Counted from the stretch's first letter, positions 47,810 to 60,295 are shown. The stretch is DNA of 64,000 nt from Pseudomonas sp. N40(2020) (GCF_014472415.1 NZ_JACSZV010000033.1:1-64000); one strand, 5' to 3'. Notes: generated from the letters alone by a model not told the origin. Numbers and translations: made by a program.

Positions 47810-48871
47810 TCAACCGGCTCGTCTAAGCAGCCAGACACCTGCCAGCGCGCAGACACCGGCCGGCACCAGCACCGCAAACAGCGGCGAGAAACCGAACACC
47901 AGGCTCGACGGACCGAGCAAATCCTGGACGATGCGGAAGGTGAAGCCGACCAGCACACCGGTGAACACACGCTGGCCGAGGGTTACCGAACGCAGCGGGC
48001 CGAAGATGAAGGAAATCGCCATCAACACCAGTGCAGCAGTGACTAACGGCTGCAACACCTTGACCCAAAATGCCAGCCAGTAACGGCCGTTGCTCAGGCC
48101 CTGCTCCGACAGATAGTGGATGTAGCCCCAAAGTCCGCTGATCGACAGCGATTCCGGGGCCATCACCACAGTGCTCAGCAGTTGCGGGCTCAAGGCCACG
48201 TCCCAACGCTCGCTCGGCGTGTTAACGACTTCGGTGCTGCGCTCATGGAACAAAGTGGTGGCCACGTCGGTGAGCTGCCATTGAGTGCCATCGAACTCGG
48301 CCTTCTTGGCGAAGCTGGAGCTCAGCAGATGGCGCTCCTTGTCGAAGTGATAGCGAGTCACGCCATACAACAGGCCGTTGGGTTGCACGGCGTTGATGTG
48401 GATGAATTCTTCACCCTGACGGTGCCACATACCGTGCTTGGCGCTTTGCGCGTCGCCGCTGCCCTGGGCCAGCGAGCGATTGGCCTGGGCCATGCTTTCG
48501 GTGGCCGGGGCGACGTATTCGCCAATCAGCACCCCTGCGAGCATCAGCACCAGCATCGGCTTCATCACCGCCCAGACGATCCGGCCGATCGACACGCCAG
48601 CGGCGCGCATGACGGTCAGTTCGCTGCTGCTGGCCAGACTGCCCAGGCCGATCAGGCAGCCAATCAACGCGGCCATCGGCAACATTTCGTAGAGCCGGCG
48701 CGGCGCGGTCAGCAGGACGAAACTCAGCACGTCTACCAATGTGTAGGTTTCGCTGACGTCACCCATCTCATCGATAAAGGCGAACAGGGTCGCCAGACCG
48801 AGAATGATTGCCAGCACGGCAATGATTGCCATGAACACGCTGCTGCCGATGTAGCGGTCGAGTTTAACCAC
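47810..48871 (-). CDS. lptG: LPS export ABC transporter permease LptG
   Basis: 353 aa. Forms with LptF and LptB2 the extractor that lifts LPS from the inner membrane into the Lpt bridge. Three TM segments at each end around a periplasmic beta-jellyroll (about 125-265). Landmarks are MVKLDRYIGSSVFMA, GSLASSSELTVMRAAGVSI and the C-terminal FGFSPLFAVLVPAGVCA. The start is GTG 48871 with GGAGG at 6 nt, overlapping lptF by 8 bp. Confidence 0.96.
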   Translation of the reverse strand: MVKLDRYIGSSVFMAIIAVLAIILGLATLFAFIDEMGDVSETYTLVDVLSFVLLTAPRRLYEMLPMAALIGCLIGLGSLASSSELTVMRAAGVSIGRIVWAVMKPMLVLMLAGVLIGEYVAPATESMAQANRSLAQGSGDAQSAKHGMWHRQGEEFIHINAVQPNGLLYGVTRYHFDKERHLLSSSFAKKAEFDGTQWQLTDVATTLFHERSTEVVNTPSERWDVALSPQLLSTVVMAPESLSISGLWGYIHYLSEQGLSNGRYWLAFWVKVLQPLVTAALVLMAISFIFGPLRSVTLGQRVFTGVLVGFTFRIVQDLLGPSSLVFGFSPLFAVLVPAGVCALAGVWLLRRAG

Positions 48872-49985
48872 GGGCCACCTCCAGCGCAGCAGCGCGACGG
48901 CTGGCCATCTTCAGACGCAGCGGCTCCCAATACAGCAGGCCGAGGCCGATGACCAGGAAGATCGCATGCACCCACCACAAGCCGAGCGCCGGTGGAATCT
49001 TGCCTTTTTCAAGGGCGCCGCGGGCGGCAATCAGGATGGTCAGGTAAGCCATATAAAGAAGAATCGCCGGCAGCAGCTTGAGGAAACGCCCTTGACGCGG
49101 GTTGACTCGCGACAGCGGTACCGCCATCAGGGTCACGATGAACACCAGCAACGGCAGGGAAATACGCCATTGCAGTTCGGTTTTGGAGCGGATGTCGTCA
49201 CTGCCCAGCAGAGACGAAGTCGGCATGGCGTCACGATCGGTGACTTCTTCGCTGACGTCCGGCTTGGGCAGCAGCACACCATAGTTTTCGTAGTGAATGG
49301 CGCGGTAATCAGCCTGACCCGGACTGCCGTCATAGCGATAACCATTGTCGAGAATCAGGTAGCGATTGCCGTCGGGGCGGACTTCCTGACGGCCCTTTTC
49401 GGCCACAAGCACGGAAATCCCGCGATCCTTCTGATCGGCGCCGAGGTTCTTCTGCGAGATGAACACGCCGCCCAGGTTGACGCGATCGTCGCTCAACGTT
49501 TCGGTGTAGGTCACTCGGGTGCCGTCACGCAGGGCCTGGAAGCGACCCGGTTCGAGGGTATCGAACTCGGTCAGGGCGTCTTGCTTGTTCAGCAGCAACT
49601 GGAACTGATTGGCACCCTGCGGGGCCAGGCCCAGGCTCAGCCATGCCACGACCAGTGCCACCAGCGTTGCCGGAAACAGGGTCATGCGAAACAGCTTCTG
49701 CTGACTCATGCCGGTGGCCGAGAGCACGGTCATTTCGCTTTCCAGGTACAGGCGACCGTAGGCCAGCAGGATCCCGAGGAACAGACCCAGCGGCAGAATC
49801 AGCTGCAGGAAGCCCGGCAGACGAAAGCCCATGATCAGGAACAGCGAACCCGGATCGAGCTGGCCGGCAGCGGCCTGAGCGAGGTATTTGATGAAGCGAC
49901 CGCTCATGATGATGACCAGCAACACCGCACTCACGGCGCTGAGGGTCAACAGGACTTCGCGGGACAGATAACGGAAGACGATCAA
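48864..49985 (-). CDS. lptF: LPS export ABC transporter permease LptF
   Basis: 373 aa. Partner of LptG with the same architecture: N-terminal TM block (VFRYLSREVLLTLSAVSAVL), SEMTVLSATGMSQQKLFR coupling-helix region, a periplasmic jellyroll (about 125-260) and a C-terminal TM block. The start is probably TTG 49985 (GGAG 7 nt upstream; the protein then begins MIVFRYLS as the family does). A GTG at 49994 is the alternative, with no room for a ribosome site. Confidence 0.93.
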   Translation of the reverse strand: MIVFRYLSREVLLTLSAVSAVLLVIIMSGRFIKYLAQAAAGQLDPGSLFLIMGFRLPGFLQLILPLGLFLGILLAYGRLYLESEMTVLSATGMSQQKLFRMTLFPATLVALVVAWLSLGLAPQGANQFQLLLNKQDALTEFDTLEPGRFQALRDGTRVTYTETLSDDRVNLGGVFISQKNLGADQKDRGISVLVAEKGRQEVRPDGNRYLILDNGYRYDGSPGQADYRAIHYENYGVLLPKPDVSEEVTDRDAMPTSSLLGSDDIRSKTELQWRISLPLLVFIVTLMAVPLSRVNPRQGRFLKLLPAILLYMAYLTILIAARGALEKGKIPPALGLWWVHAIFLVIGLGLLYWEPLRLKMASRRAAALEVARG

Positions 49986-50146
49986 ACCAGACACTCCAGG
50001 GTTGTCAGGCTAAGGCGGCCAAACAAGCAAACACATCGACCGGCCCGCAACGCAGAGCCGTCGAAAAAAGATGCGGCATTATCCTGTGATTGAGGGCGCC
50101 TGTCACTGCGCACACTCATCCTCGCACGCAATCCGTTGAAGATCGT

Positions 50147-52052
<1,906 letters not shown>

Positions 52053-52112
52053 AACCGATGACTGCGGGCGGCGCTTCTTTTTTGAGGCGCCGCTTTCAGC
52101 TCAGGAACCGCA

Positions 52113-52541
52113 ATGACCAAAGTCGACTTCTATATCCTGCCCAGCGCCGATCCCTCGGCACGCCTGGACTTTGCCTGCAAGCTCACCGAGAAAGCCTGGC
52201 GCATGGGCCACCGCATCTACCTGCATTGCAGCGATGCCGCTCAGCGCGAAGATCTCGATGCTCGGCTGTGGGCGTTCAAGGGCGAAAGCTTCGTGCCCCA
52301 CGGCCCCGCCGACAGTGAACCCGAGGGGTTGATTGTGTTGGGGGTGGGCGATGACTGCGGTCAGCATCAGGATTTACTGGTCAATCTCGACCTGAAAGTC
52401 CCGGCCTTCGCCAACAAATTCGCCCGCGTGGCGGAAGTGGTGGTGGAAGATCCGACCATTCGCGCGGCTGCGCGGGAGAGTTTCCGTTTCTACCGCGAAC
52501 AGGGCTATCCTCTGCAAGATCACCGTTTACAGCGACTCTGA
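52113..52541 (+). CDS. holC: DNA polymerase III chi subunit HolC
   Basis: 142 aa. Links SSB to the clamp loader through psi. Recognised by KVDFYILPSADPSARLDFAC, KAWRMGHRIYLHC, WAFKGESFVPHG and the C-terminal FRFYREQGYPLQDHRLQRL. Located 60 bp behind pepA and 8 bp before the next open frame. Confidence 0.95.
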   Translation: MTKVDFYILPSADPSARLDFACKLTEKAWRMGHRIYLHCSDAAQREDLDARLWAFKGESFVPHGPADSEPEGLIVLGVGDDCGQHQDLLVNLDLKVPAFANKFARVAEVVVEDPTIRAAARESFRFYREQGYPLQDHRLQRL

Positions 52542-52549
52542 GCACTCCA

Positions 52550-52945
52550 ATGGACACTCCGAAACCGCAGCAAAAGTCCGCACACCTGCTGGACGATCTC
52601 GAATCGATCCGCCAGTTGCTCGGCGATGACAACCTGCAACCGCCACTGCTGACCGACACGGTCGATGACGGTGAACAGGAACAGATTCCGATGTTGTTCG
52701 ATTCGGTCGGCGCCGAGGCGCCCGCCGTCGAGCCGCCACCGGCTCCGCCCCCGACGCCTGCCGCGCAACCTGCTGCGACCGTCGATAAAGGCCCGGACGC
52801 CCTGCTGCACCTGGACAGCGAACTGCGCGCCGCCGCGCAATTGATCATGCAAGACGTGATCGACGACTTCGCGCCGCACATCGAAACTGAAATCAAACGC
52901 CGCCTCGATGCGCGGATGGAACGGTTGCTCAGCCAGTACGAATAA
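52550..52945 (+). CDS. Hypothetical protein between holC and valS
   Basis: 131 aa. It consists of an N-terminal helix (SAHLLDDLESIRQLLGD), a Pro/Ala-rich linker (EPPPAPPPTPAAQPAA) and a C-terminal helix (RAAAQLIMQDVIDDFAPHIE, then EIKRRLDARMERLL). Equivalent genes in Pseudomonas stand at the same place and are sometimes called DNA polymerase III chi by position only; there is no sequence reason for that name. Spacing of 8 bp to holC argues for co-expression. Confidence 0.85.
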   Translation: MDTPKPQQKSAHLLDDLESIRQLLGDDNLQPPLLTDTVDDGEQEQIPMLFDSVGAEAPAVEPPPAPPPTPAAQPAATVDKGPDALLHLDSELRAAAQLIMQDVIDDFAPHIETEIKRRLDARMERLLSQYE

Positions 52946-52958
52946 CCCCCACGATCCC

Positions 52959-53045
52959 CTGCAGGAGCTGCCGCAGGCTGCGATCTTTTGATCTTGACCT
53001 TAAAAAACAAAGTCAAAAGATCGCAGCCTTCGGCAGCTCCTACAG
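52959..53045. repeat. REP pair before valS
   Basis: Opposed arms 52959-52992 (GCAGGAGCTGCCGCAGGCTG variant) and 53013-53045 around a 20-nt spacer. Same family as at 24848 and 27988. Confidence 0.87.
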
Positions 53046-53147
53046 AAAGCTTGCGTCCACCCGCCCTTCCCCCGCTCGCCCTCGGCCCCATGCCCCGCTA
53101 TACTTCCCGGCTTTTCCTGAATAAATGCCAATAGGGTCCCGCCGCGC

Positions 53148-55994
53148 ATGGATAAGACCTACCAGCCGCACGCCATTGAAACTTCCTGGTACAACACCTG
53201 GGAGTCCGAGAACTATTTCGCACCGCAAGGCGCGGGCGATTCCTACACCATCATGATCCCGCCGCCGAACGTCACCGGCAGCCTGCACATGGGTCACGGT
53301 TTCAACAACGCGATCATGGACGCCCTGATCCGTTTCCGCCGCATGCAGGGTCGCAACACCCTGTGGCAGCCAGGTACCGACCACGCCGGTATCGCTACGC
53401 AGATGCTGGTGGAGCGTCAACTGGAAGCCCAGGGCCAGAACCGCCACGATCTGGGCCGCGAAAAATTCCTCGAAAAAGTCTGGGAATGGAAAGATCAGTC
53501 CGGTGGCAACATCAGCCGTCAGATCCGCCGCCTCGGCTCGTCCGTGGACTGGAGCCGCGAGCGCTTCACCATGGACGACGGCCTCTCGGAAGCCGTTAAA
53601 GAAGCCTTCGTGCGTCTGCACGAGGACGGCCTGATCTATCGCGGCAAGCGTCTGGTCAACTGGGACACCAAGCTGCACACGGCGATTTCCGACCTCGAAG
53701 TGGAAAACCACGACGAGAAGGGTTTCCTGTGGAACCTGAAGTACCCGCTGGCTGACGGCGCGAAAACCGCCGAAGGCAACGATTTCCTGATCGTCGCGAC
53801 CACCCGTCCGGAAACCATGCTCGGCGATTCCGCCGTGGCCGTTAACCCGAACGACGAGCGCTACAAAGCCCTGATCGGCAAGTTTGTCGAACTGCCACTG
53901 GTTGGCCGTCGCATCCCGATCATCGCCGACGATTACTGCGATCCTGAATTCGGCACCGGTTGCGTGAAAATCACCCCGGCCCACGATTTCAACGACTACG
54001 AAGTCGGCAAGCGCCACAACCTGCCGCTGCTGAACATCTTTGACAAGAACGCCAACGTGCTGCCAGCCGCCCAGGTGTTCAACCTCGACGGCACGCTGAA
54101 CGACAGCATCGACGGCAAGATCCCGGCCGAGTACGCCGGCCTTGAGCGCTTCGAAGCGCGCAAGCAGATCGTCGCTGCGTTCGACGCTGCCGGCCTGCTG
54201 GTCAGCGTCGACGATCACAACCTGAAAGTGCCGAAAGGCGATCGCTCCGGCACCATCATCGAGCCGTGGCTGACCGACCAATGGTACGTCTCCACCAAGC
54301 CGTTGGCCGAGCCTGCGATTGCTGCCGTTGAAGATGGCCGCATCCAGTTCGTGCCGAAACAGTACGAAAACATGTACTTCTCGTGGATGCGCGACATCCA
54401 GGATTGGTGCATCAGCCGTCAGCTGTGGTGGGGCCACCGGATTCCGGCCTGGTACGACGAGTCGGGCAAGGTCTATGTCGGCCGTGATGAAGCCGAAGTA
54501 CGTGCCAAGCACAACCTCGGCCCGGACGTTGCGCTGCAACAGGACAACGACGTACTCGACACGTGGTTCAGTTCCGGTCTGTGGACGTTCTCCACCCTCG
54601 GCTGGCCTGAGCAGACCGAGTTCCTGAAGAAATTCCACTCCACCGACGTGCTGGTGACCGGTTTCGACATTATCTTCTTCTGGGTTGCCCGGATGATCAT
54701 GCTGACGATGCACCTGATCAAGAACGAGGACGGCACGCCGCAGGTTCCGTTCAAGACTGTTTATGTGCACGGTCTGGTACGTGATGGCCAGGGCCAGAAG
54801 ATGTCCAAGTCCAAGGGCAACGTCCTTGACCCGCTGGACATCATCGACGGCATCGAGCTGGAAGAACTGGTGCAAAAACGCACCTCCGGCATGATGCAGC
54901 CGAAACTGGCGAAGAAGATCGAGAAGCAGACCCGCGACGAGTTCGCCGACGGCATCGCCAGTTACGGTACCGACGCCCTGCGCTTCACTTTCTGCTCGCT
55001 GGCGTCCACCGGTCGCGACATCAAGTTCGATATGGGCCGCGTCGAAGGCTATCGCAACTTCTGCAACAAGATCTGGAACGCTGCGCGTTATGTTCTGGAC
55101 AAGGGCGAAGACTGCGGCCAGAACGGCGAAGCCTACGAGCTGTCGCTGGCGGATCGCTGGATCATCTCGCAGCTGCAACGCACCGAAGCCGAAGTGACCC
55201 GTCAACTGGATCAGTTCCGTTTCGACCTCGCCGCGCAAGCGCTGTACGAGTTCATCTGGAACCAGTACTGCGACTGGTACCTGGAGCTGTCCAAGCCTGT
55301 GCTGTGGGACGAAAACGCCCCGGTTGAGCGTCAGCGTGGCACCCGCCGCACGCTGGTTCGCGTACTGGAAGTGGCGCTGCGCCTGGCGCATCCGTTCATG
55401 CCGTTCATCACTGAAGAAATCTGGCAGCGCATCGCGCCGCTGGCCGGTATTCAGGGCAAGACGATCATGCTGCAAGCGTGGCCAGTGGCCAACGAAGAGC
55501 GCATCGATCCGGCGGCTGAAGACGACATCGAATGGCTCAAAGAGCTGATGCTCGGCACGCGTAACATCCGTGGCGAAATGAACATTGGCCCGGGCAAGCC
55601 CCTGCCGATCTACCTGAAGAACGTCAGCGCCGAAGACCAGCGTCGCCTGACCGAGAACGAAGCACTGCTGAAGAAGCTGGCGCGTCTGGAATCGATCACC
55701 GTTCTGGCTGCTGGCGAAGAAGCACCGCTGTCCGCCACCGCGCTGGTTGGCGAGATGGAAGTGCTGGTGCCGATGGCCGGCCTGATCGACAAGGGCGCCG
55801 AACTGGCGCGTCTGGACAAGGAAATTCTGCGTCTGCAGGGTGAAGTCCAGCGTGTTGGCGGCAAGCTGTTCAACGCCGGTTTCGTTGACAAGGCCCCGGC
55901 CGAAGTCATCGAGAAGGAACGCGCCAAACTGGCCGAGGCTGAACAGGCCCTGGGCAAACTGGCCGAGCAGCACGCGCGGATTTCCAGCCTGTAA
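53148..55994 (+). CDS. valS: Valyl-tRNA synthetase
   Basis: 948 aa, full length. Class Ia synthetase with the HIGH-type [14 protein letters not shown] near 42-55, the CP1 editing domain (about 190-340; [17 protein letters not shown]), the KMSKS site [14 protein letters not shown] near 555, an anticodon-binding helical domain and a C-terminal coiled-coil arm (from about 880; [20 protein letters not shown]). Monocistronic with a terminator. Confidence 0.98.
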   Translation: MDKTYQPHAIETSWYNTWESENYFAPQGAGDSYTIMIPPPNVTGSLHMGHGFNNAIMDALIRFRRMQGRNTLWQPGTDHAGIATQMLVERQLEAQGQNRHDLGREKFLEKVWEWKDQSGGNISRQIRRLGSSVDWSRERFTMDDGLSEAVKEAFVRLHEDGLIYRGKRLVNWDTKLHTAISDLEVENHDEKGFLWNLKYPLADGAKTAEGNDFLIVATTRPETMLGDSAVAVNPNDERYKALIGKFVELPLVGRRIPIIADDYCDPEFGTGCVKITPAHDFNDYEVGKRHNLPLLNIFDKNANVLPAAQVFNLDGTLNDSIDGKIPAEYAGLERFEARKQIVAAFDAAGLLVSVDDHNLKVPKGDRSGTIIEPWLTDQWYVSTKPLAEPAIAAVEDGRIQFVPKQYENMYFSWMRDIQDWCISRQLWWGHRIPAWYDESGKVYVGRDEAEVRAKHNLGPDVALQQDNDVLDTWFSSGLWTFSTLGWPEQTEFLKKFHSTDVLVTGFDIIFFWVARMIMLTMHLIKNEDGTPQVPFKTVYVHGLVRDGQGQKMSKSKGNVLDPLDIIDGIELEELVQKRTSGMMQPKLAKKIEKQTRDEFADGIASYGTDALRFTFCSLASTGRDIKFDMGRVEGYRNFCNKIWNAARYVLDKGEDCGQNGEAYELSLADRWIISQLQRTEAEVTRQLDQFRFDLAAQALYEFIWNQYCDWYLELSKPVLWDENAPVERQRGTRRTLVRVLEVALRLAHPFMPFITEEIWQRIAPLAGIQGKTIMLQAWPVANEERIDPAAEDDIEWLKELMLGTRNIRGEMNIGPGKPLPIYLKNVSAEDQRRLTENEALLKKLARLESITVLAAGEEAPLSATALVGEMEVLVPMAGLIDKGAELARLDKEILRLQGEVQRVGGKLFNAGFVDKAPAEVIEKERAKLAEAEQALGKLAEQHARISSL

Positions 55995-56010
55995 GGGCAA
56001 GCCGCAATGA

Positions 56011-56042
56011 AAAAGGGAGGCCCGCAACGGCTTCCCTTTTTT
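56011..56042 (+). terminator. valS terminator
   Basis: AAGGGAGGCC/GGCTTCCCTT with CGCAAC loop and a T6 tail, 20 bp behind the valS stop. Confidence 0.88.
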
Positions 56043-56126
56043 GTGCCTGAAACACCATCCGGCGTATACGTCGCCAATGTGGGACAATACCCGCCACTTT
56101 CAGCCATACCCGAATCGACCACGCCC

Positions 56127-57146
56127 ATGAACGCCCCCCGCACACCCAAACCTGCGCGCAAGAAGCCTGACTCCACGTCCCCGGCCAAAGCCGTTGAGCC
56201 GCGTGAAAAGGCCAGCCTGCACCCGCGCAATCGCCATCAGGGTCGCTACGACTTCCCGGCGCTGATCAAAACCACGCCAGAACTGGCGAAGTTTGTGATC
56301 ACCAACCCGTACGGCAAGGAAAGCATCGACTTCGCCAGTCCCGATGCGGTGCGCGTGTTCAACCGGGCGCTGCTCAAGGCGTTCTATGGCATCCAACATT
56401 GGGATATTCCGGCGGACTACCTCTGCCCGCCGGTACCGGGCCGTGCCGATTACGTGCACTTCCTCGCGGATCTGCTGGCCAGCATGAACGACGGCAAGGT
56501 GCCACGCGGCGCGATCGTCAACGTGCTGGACATCGGCATGGGCGCCAATTGCGTTTACCCGCTGATCGGCAACAGCGAATACCGCTGGCACTTCCTCGGC
56601 TCGGAGATCGACCCGACCGCCGTGGCTGCCGCCAGAGCCATCGTTCAGTCCAACGATCTGAGCAAAGTTATCCAGCTGCGCCAGCAAGAAAATCGCAAGC
56701 ACATCCTGATCGGTTTGCTGGAGCCGGGCGAACGCTTTGACCTGACCATGTGCAACCCGCCGTTCCACGCCTCGATGGATGAAGCGACCAAGGGCAGCGA
56801 GCGCAAATGGCGCGCACTGGGCCGCGCCGACCCGAAACGCAAACTGCCGGTGCTGAACTTCGGTGGCCAGTCGGCCGAACTGTGGTGCGAGGGCGGCGAA
56901 GCACGTTTCGTGACGCAACTGATCGCCGAGAGCGCGAACTTCCAGCACAAGGTGCTGTGGTTCAGCACGCTGGTGTCTAAAGCCTCGAACCTGCCCGCCA
57001 TTGAGATCGCGCTGAAAAAGGCCGGCGTGCTGGAAAGCCAGGTGGTTGAGATGTCTCAGGGACAGAAACAAAGCCGCTTCGTCGCCTGGACCTTCCAGAC
57101 CAAGTCCGAGCAGCAGATCTGGCGTCGCGAGCGCTGGGTTCGCTAA
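56127..57146 (+). CDS. rlmF: 23S rRNA (adenine(1618)-N6)-methyltransferase RlmF
   Basis: 339 aa. Rossmann-fold methyltransferase (YbiN) for m6A1618. After a basic N-terminus ([10 protein letters not shown]) comes [20 protein letters not shown], the AdoMet loop [16 protein letters not shown] and the N6-adenine motif [19 protein letters not shown] is near the end. ATG 56127 is chosen; the frame is open back to 56007 through the valS terminator. Monocistronic. Confidence 0.95.
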   Translation: MNAPRTPKPARKKPDSTSPAKAVEPREKASLHPRNRHQGRYDFPALIKTTPELAKFVITNPYGKESIDFASPDAVRVFNRALLKAFYGIQHWDIPADYLCPPVPGRADYVHFLADLLASMNDGKVPRGAIVNVLDIGMGANCVYPLIGNSEYRWHFLGSEIDPTAVAAARAIVQSNDLSKVIQLRQQENRKHILIGLLEPGERFDLTMCNPPFHASMDEATKGSERKWRALGRADPKRKLPVLNFGGQSAELWCEGGEARFVTQLIAESANFQHKVLWFSTLVSKASNLPAIEIALKKAGVLESQVVEMSQGQKQSRFVAWTFQTKSEQQIWRRERWVR

Positions 57147-57162
57147 CACACAGCAGATCCCC

Positions 57163-57190
57163 TGTAGGAGTGAGCCTGCTCGCTCCTACA
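57163..57190. repeat. Short single REP hairpin
   Basis: TGTAGGAG/CTCCTACA around a 12-nt GC-rich interior (TGAGCCTGCTCG). A shortened member of the family at 41504, directly behind rlmF. Confidence 0.7.
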
Positions 57191-57221
57191 AAGGTTCAGG
57201 GTGCACAGCCAAATCGCAGAC

Positions 57222-57264
57222 ACAAAAAAACCGTGCCCGGATCGCTCCGGAGCACGGTTTTTTT
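57222..57264. terminator. Terminator between rlmF and the HU gene
   Basis: AACCGTGC/GCACGGTT outer stem and CCGGA/TCCGG inner stem with one bulged A, flanked by A7 and T7 runs, so it works in both directions. It lies 12 bp behind the HU stop. Confidence 0.9.
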
Positions 57265-57275
57265 ATCGCTGCGTC

Positions 57276-57557
57276 TTACTTGTTCACAGCGTCGGTCAGG
57301 CCTTTGGCCACAACCAGCTTGATCACTTTCTTTGCAGGGATTTCGATGGCAGCGCCAGTCGAAGGGTTACGGCCAGTGCGGGCAGGACGCTCGGTCACTT
57401 TCAGCTTGCCGATACCTGGCAAGGTGATTTCGCCGCCGTTTTCCAGCTGATCGGCAACGATTTGGCCCAGTTGGTCCAGAGCGTTACGCGCGGTGGTTTT
57501 CGGCGCGTCGATAGCTTCAGCGATGTCGGCGATCAGTTGGTCTTTAGTAAGAGCCAT
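57276..57557 (-). CDS. HU family DNA-binding protein (HupN-like paralogue)
   Basis: 93 aa. Dimeric histone-like protein that bends DNA. It starts MALTKDQLIADIAEAIDAPK; the arm carries RPARTGRNPSTGAAIEIPAK. The N-terminus and the GEITLPGIGKLKVTERP strand differ from the lon-linked HupB and from HupA, so this is probably the third pseudomonad HU (HupN type). ATG 57557 has GGAAGGAA at about 9 nt; the open frame beyond is non-coding leader. Confidence 0.9.
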   Translation of the reverse strand: MALTKDQLIADIAEAIDAPKTTARNALDQLGQIVADQLENGGEITLPGIGKLKVTERPARTGRNPSTGAAIEIPAKKVIKLVVAKGLTDAVNK

Positions 57558-57953
57558 GTAGTGTTCCTTCCCTATCAAATTCATATGGATTGCAGAGTGC
57601 AGTGTCAGCCATCGAGCCCGATCTTCTGGATCTGGCACCCTCGGCGATAACCACGACGAGTCGGGGTTATAGATACCGAAATCAGGGTTTGGTTCGACCT
57701 GACAAATGCTGATTGCACGCTTAACGCAGTGACTTCGCGTAAGACCGGGCAAAACTAGCACAGAGACGGGGAAATATCCGCCTCTAGCTACCCATTTGGT
57801 CAGCTTTATTGCTCTAAATCGCTAAAAAACTGCATAAGGGCGATCACCTGCCCCGGATTTGCCCTCCACCCCGCGCCAAAACCAATGGTTGCGGTACACT
57901 GGGCGCTTTTTCGGGGGAGCCCGCCCTCCTCCCTTCCAACAGCCGAGAAGCCC
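57558..57953. other. Divergent intergenic region HU/yejK
   Basis: 396 bp without a gene. It must hold the HU promoter (minus) and the yejK promoter (plus). I could not identify a convincing -35/-10 pair for either. An AT-rich patch lies near 57803-57835. Confidence 0.5.
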
Positions 57954-58958
57954 ATGCCGATCCGTCATTGCATCGTCCATTTGATCGACAAAAAACCCGA
58001 CGGCACGCCCGCAGTTCTGCACGCCCGTGATTCCGAACTGGCTGAGTCCGCGGCCATCGAGAACATGCTCGCCGACCTCAATGAGAGCTACAACGCCAAA
58101 CAGGGTAAAGCCTGGGGGTTGTTCCATCCTGAGTCCGGTGCATTCCCGTTCAGCGGCTGGCTGAAGGAATACATGGAGGGCGCACAGGACTTCACCGCGT
58201 TCAGCAAAGTCGCGGTCGAGCATCTGCAAAAGCTGATGGAAGAGTCGAACCTGTCGGTCGGTGGCCACGTATTGTTCGCCCACTACCAGCAAGGCATGAC
58301 CGATTACCTGGCGATCGCCCTGCTGCACCACAGCGAAGGCGTAGCGGTGACCGACTCGCTGGACGTGACGCCGTCGCGCCACCTCGACCTCGGCCAACTG
58401 CACCTGGCGGCGCGGATCAACGTCTCCGAGTGGCAGAACAACAAGCAGTCCAAGCAATACATCTCGTTCATCAAGGGCAAAAACGGCAAGAAGGTCTCCG
58501 AATACTTCCGCGACTTTATTGGTTGCCAGGAAGGCGTCGACGGCCCGGGCGAAACCCGCACGCTGCTCAAGGCCTTCAGCGACTTCGTCGAAAGCGAAGA
58601 CCTGCCGGAAGACTCGGCCCGCGAGAAAACCAAGACGCTGGTCGATTACGCCAGCAGCCAGGCGAAACTCGGCGAGCCAATGGGCCTGGAAGAGCTCTCG
58701 GAGCTGATCGACGAAGAACGCCCGAAAGCCTTCTACGATCACATCCGCAACAAGGACTACGGTCTGTCGCCAGAGATACCGGCGGACAAACGCACCTTGA
58801 ATCAATTCCGCCGCTTCACCGGTCGCGCCGAAGGCCTGTCGATCAGTTTTGAAGCTCATCTGCTGGGCTCGAAGATCGAGTACGACGAAGAGAATGGCAC
58901 CCTGATGATCAAGGGCCTGCCGACGTCACTCACCGATCAGTTGAAGCGCCGTAACTGA
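57954..58958 (+). CDS. yejK: Nucleoid-associated protein YejK (NdpA)
   Basis: 334 aa. Family of nucleoid-enriched proteins of unclear activity. It begins [17 protein letters not shown] and has [39 protein letters not shown] written here as [19 protein letters not shown], and [19 protein letters not shown] near the end. ATG 57954; the open frame from 57885 is leader. Its stop overlaps the next start by 1 bp (TGATG). Confidence 0.94.
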   Translation: MPIRHCIVHLIDKKPDGTPAVLHARDSELAESAAIENMLADLNESYNAKQGKAWGLFHPESGAFPFSGWLKEYMEGAQDFTAFSKVAVEHLQKLMEESNLSVGGHVLFAHYQQGMTDYLAIALLHHSEGVAVTDSLDVTPSRHLDLGQLHLAARINVSEWQNNKQSKQYISFIKGKNGKKVSEYFRDFIGCQEGVDGPGETRTLLKAFSDFVESEDLPEDSAREKTKTLVDYASSQAKLGEPMGLEELSELIDEERPKAFYDHIRNKDYGLSPEIPADKRTLNQFRRFTGRAEGLSISFEAHLLGSKIEYDEENGTLMIKGLPTSLTDQLKRRN

Positions 58959-59308
58959 TGCTCGGCAATGTGCTGAAGAAGGTTGCGCTGGTTCTGCTGG
59001 TGGTCGTGGTCTATCAGAACTGGGGCAAGATCGAGCGCGTGTTCAATCCGTCGCAGATGGTTTCCGAGCAGACCCGCGCTCAGGCCAGTGTCGTGTTGTA
59101 CGCCACCGAATGGTGCGGCTACTGCAAGCAGACCAAGCGTTTTCTCGACAGCAAAGGGATTCCGTTCAAGGAATTCGATATCGAGAAGGATGCCGAGGCA
59201 CGCAAGGCGTATGAGGCATTGGGGGGACGCGGAATTCCGCTGATTGACGTGAATGGCACGTTGATTCGCGGGTTTGATCCGGATGAGATTCTCGCTGCCT
59301 TGAAATAA
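58958..59308 (+). CDS. Membrane-anchored glutaredoxin family protein
   Basis: 116 aa. An N-terminal TM anchor (KKVALVLLVVVVYQNW) is followed by a glutaredoxin fold: VVLYATEWCGYCKQTKRFL with the CGYC pair, GGRGIPLIDVNG with the cis-Pro, and a final helix. The active site resembles glutaredoxins that work with glutathione, but the anchor should place it on one face of the inner membrane (positive-inside suggests the domain may lie outside or inside; not decidable). Translationally coupled to yejK. Confidence 0.88.
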   Translation: MLGNVLKKVALVLLVVVVYQNWGKIERVFNPSQMVSEQTRAQASVVLYATEWCGYCKQTKRFLDSKGIPFKEFDIEKDAEARKAYEALGGRGIPLIDVNGTLIRGFDPDEILAALK

Positions 59309-59314
59309 CACACA

Positions 59315-59348
59315 CCTGTGGCGAGGGAGCTTGCTCCCTCGCCACAGG
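59315..59348. repeat. Perfect hairpin repeat behind the glutaredoxin gene
   Basis: CCTGTGGCGAGGGAGC/GCTCCCTCGCCACAGG with only TT between the arms. Another Pseudomonas palindrome type; it lies between convergent genes and may end both transcripts. Confidence 0.82.
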
Positions 59349-59359
59349 ATTAGTCGCTG

Positions 59360-60295
59360 TTACTTGGCTTCGATACGGAAACCGAAGCGTGGGAAGTGCA
59401 CATGCACCACGCCGCCACGCTCGTCCTCACGACGCACGATCAGCTCTTCACTGCCTGCAAACAACAACTCTCCCACTACCGGATCAACCCCGTAATCCGT
59501 CGCGGCAATTGCTACTTGCTGCCCAGCCTTGAATCCGTTCGGGTCAACGAACTGCTCATCCGGCAATGCCGCCGGTGTCGTGTTGCGCGCAACCTCCAGC
59601 GCCTCTTCGGAGGTCATTTCGCTCGCAGCACCATGACCGAAACCCAACACTCGGCCCAACCAAGCCGCAACGGCCGGATATTCGTCCACCAATGGGGCGG
59701 TTACGTGAGTTGCCTTAAGGAACCACATCGGATGCGCCAACGCGAAGTCGGCAATCGACGGCTCACCGAACAGGAAGTCGCCCTGCTCACGCTGCAACTG
59801 CTGCTCCAGACGCGCCATGATCGTCGGCCACTGATGCTTGGCCTGCTCGGTGGATAAACGCGTCGCGCTACCACCGCTGAACAGCCCGGCACGGTCGGCT
59901 AAAAACGCCTTGATCGCTTCCGGCGGCAACTTGCCGAAACGCACCGCCACCGATTCCGGCTGGAACACCAGGCTGACGGCGTGCTGAAACACCACCGAAT
60001 CGGCCCAGGTCGCGAAACTGGCGGTAGTCATTTCCTGCCCTTCGGGGAAGAACGACGGCTGAGCCTTCTCCAGCTCCAGCCGTCGAGCGATCAAAGACGT
60101 GTCGCAATAGATATCTGCGCCGATTTGCAGCACCGGGGTTTTGCGATAGCCGCCGGTCAGAGCCGTCAGGTCAGGCTTGGGCATCACCGGCGAGATATGC
60201 ACGGAGCGCCAGGACAAGCCTTTGAACCCCAGCAGCAGGCGGGCCTTTTCGGCAAATGGGGACGTCGGGTAGTGGTGCAGAATCAACTCGGACAT
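59360..60295 (-). CDS. Glutathione S-transferase family protein
   Basis: 311 aa, longer than the roughly 210 aa of a simple GST. N-terminal thioredoxin-like domain (LILHHYPTSPFAEKARLLLG, KTPVLQIGADIYCDTSLIAR) and a helical C-terminal domain (about 90-215; FGEPSIADFALAHPMWFL). An additional C-terminal part (about 235-311; DPNGFKAGQQVAIAATDYGV) looks like a small beta domain. Substrate unknown. Transcribed away from the orphan gene. Confidence 0.88.
   Translation of the reverse strand: MSELILHHYPTSPFAEKARLLLGFKGLSWRSVHISPVMPKPDLTALTGGYRKTPVLQIGADIYCDTSLIARRLELEKAQPSFFPEGQEMTTASFATWADSVVFQHAVSLVFQPESVAVRFGKLPPEAIKAFLADRAGLFSGGSATRLSTEQAKHQWPTIMARLEQQLQREQGDFLFGEPSIADFALAHPMWFLKATHVTAPLVDEYPAVAAWLGRVLGFGHGAASEMTSEEALEVARNTTPAALPDEQFVDPNGFKAGQQVAIAATDYGVDPVVGELLFAGSEELIVRREDERGGVVHVHFPRFGFRIEAK

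Noticed and set aside
53040-56087. 1015-codon open frame on the minus strand
   Set aside because: Antisense of valS, caused by GC-rich codon bias; the plus-strand frame has HIGH and KMSKS motifs.
57558-57953. Extra N-terminal coding for HU (open frame to 57761)
   Set aside because: HU proteins start at MALTKDQ; GGAAGGAA precedes that ATG, and the upstream residues are not HU-like.
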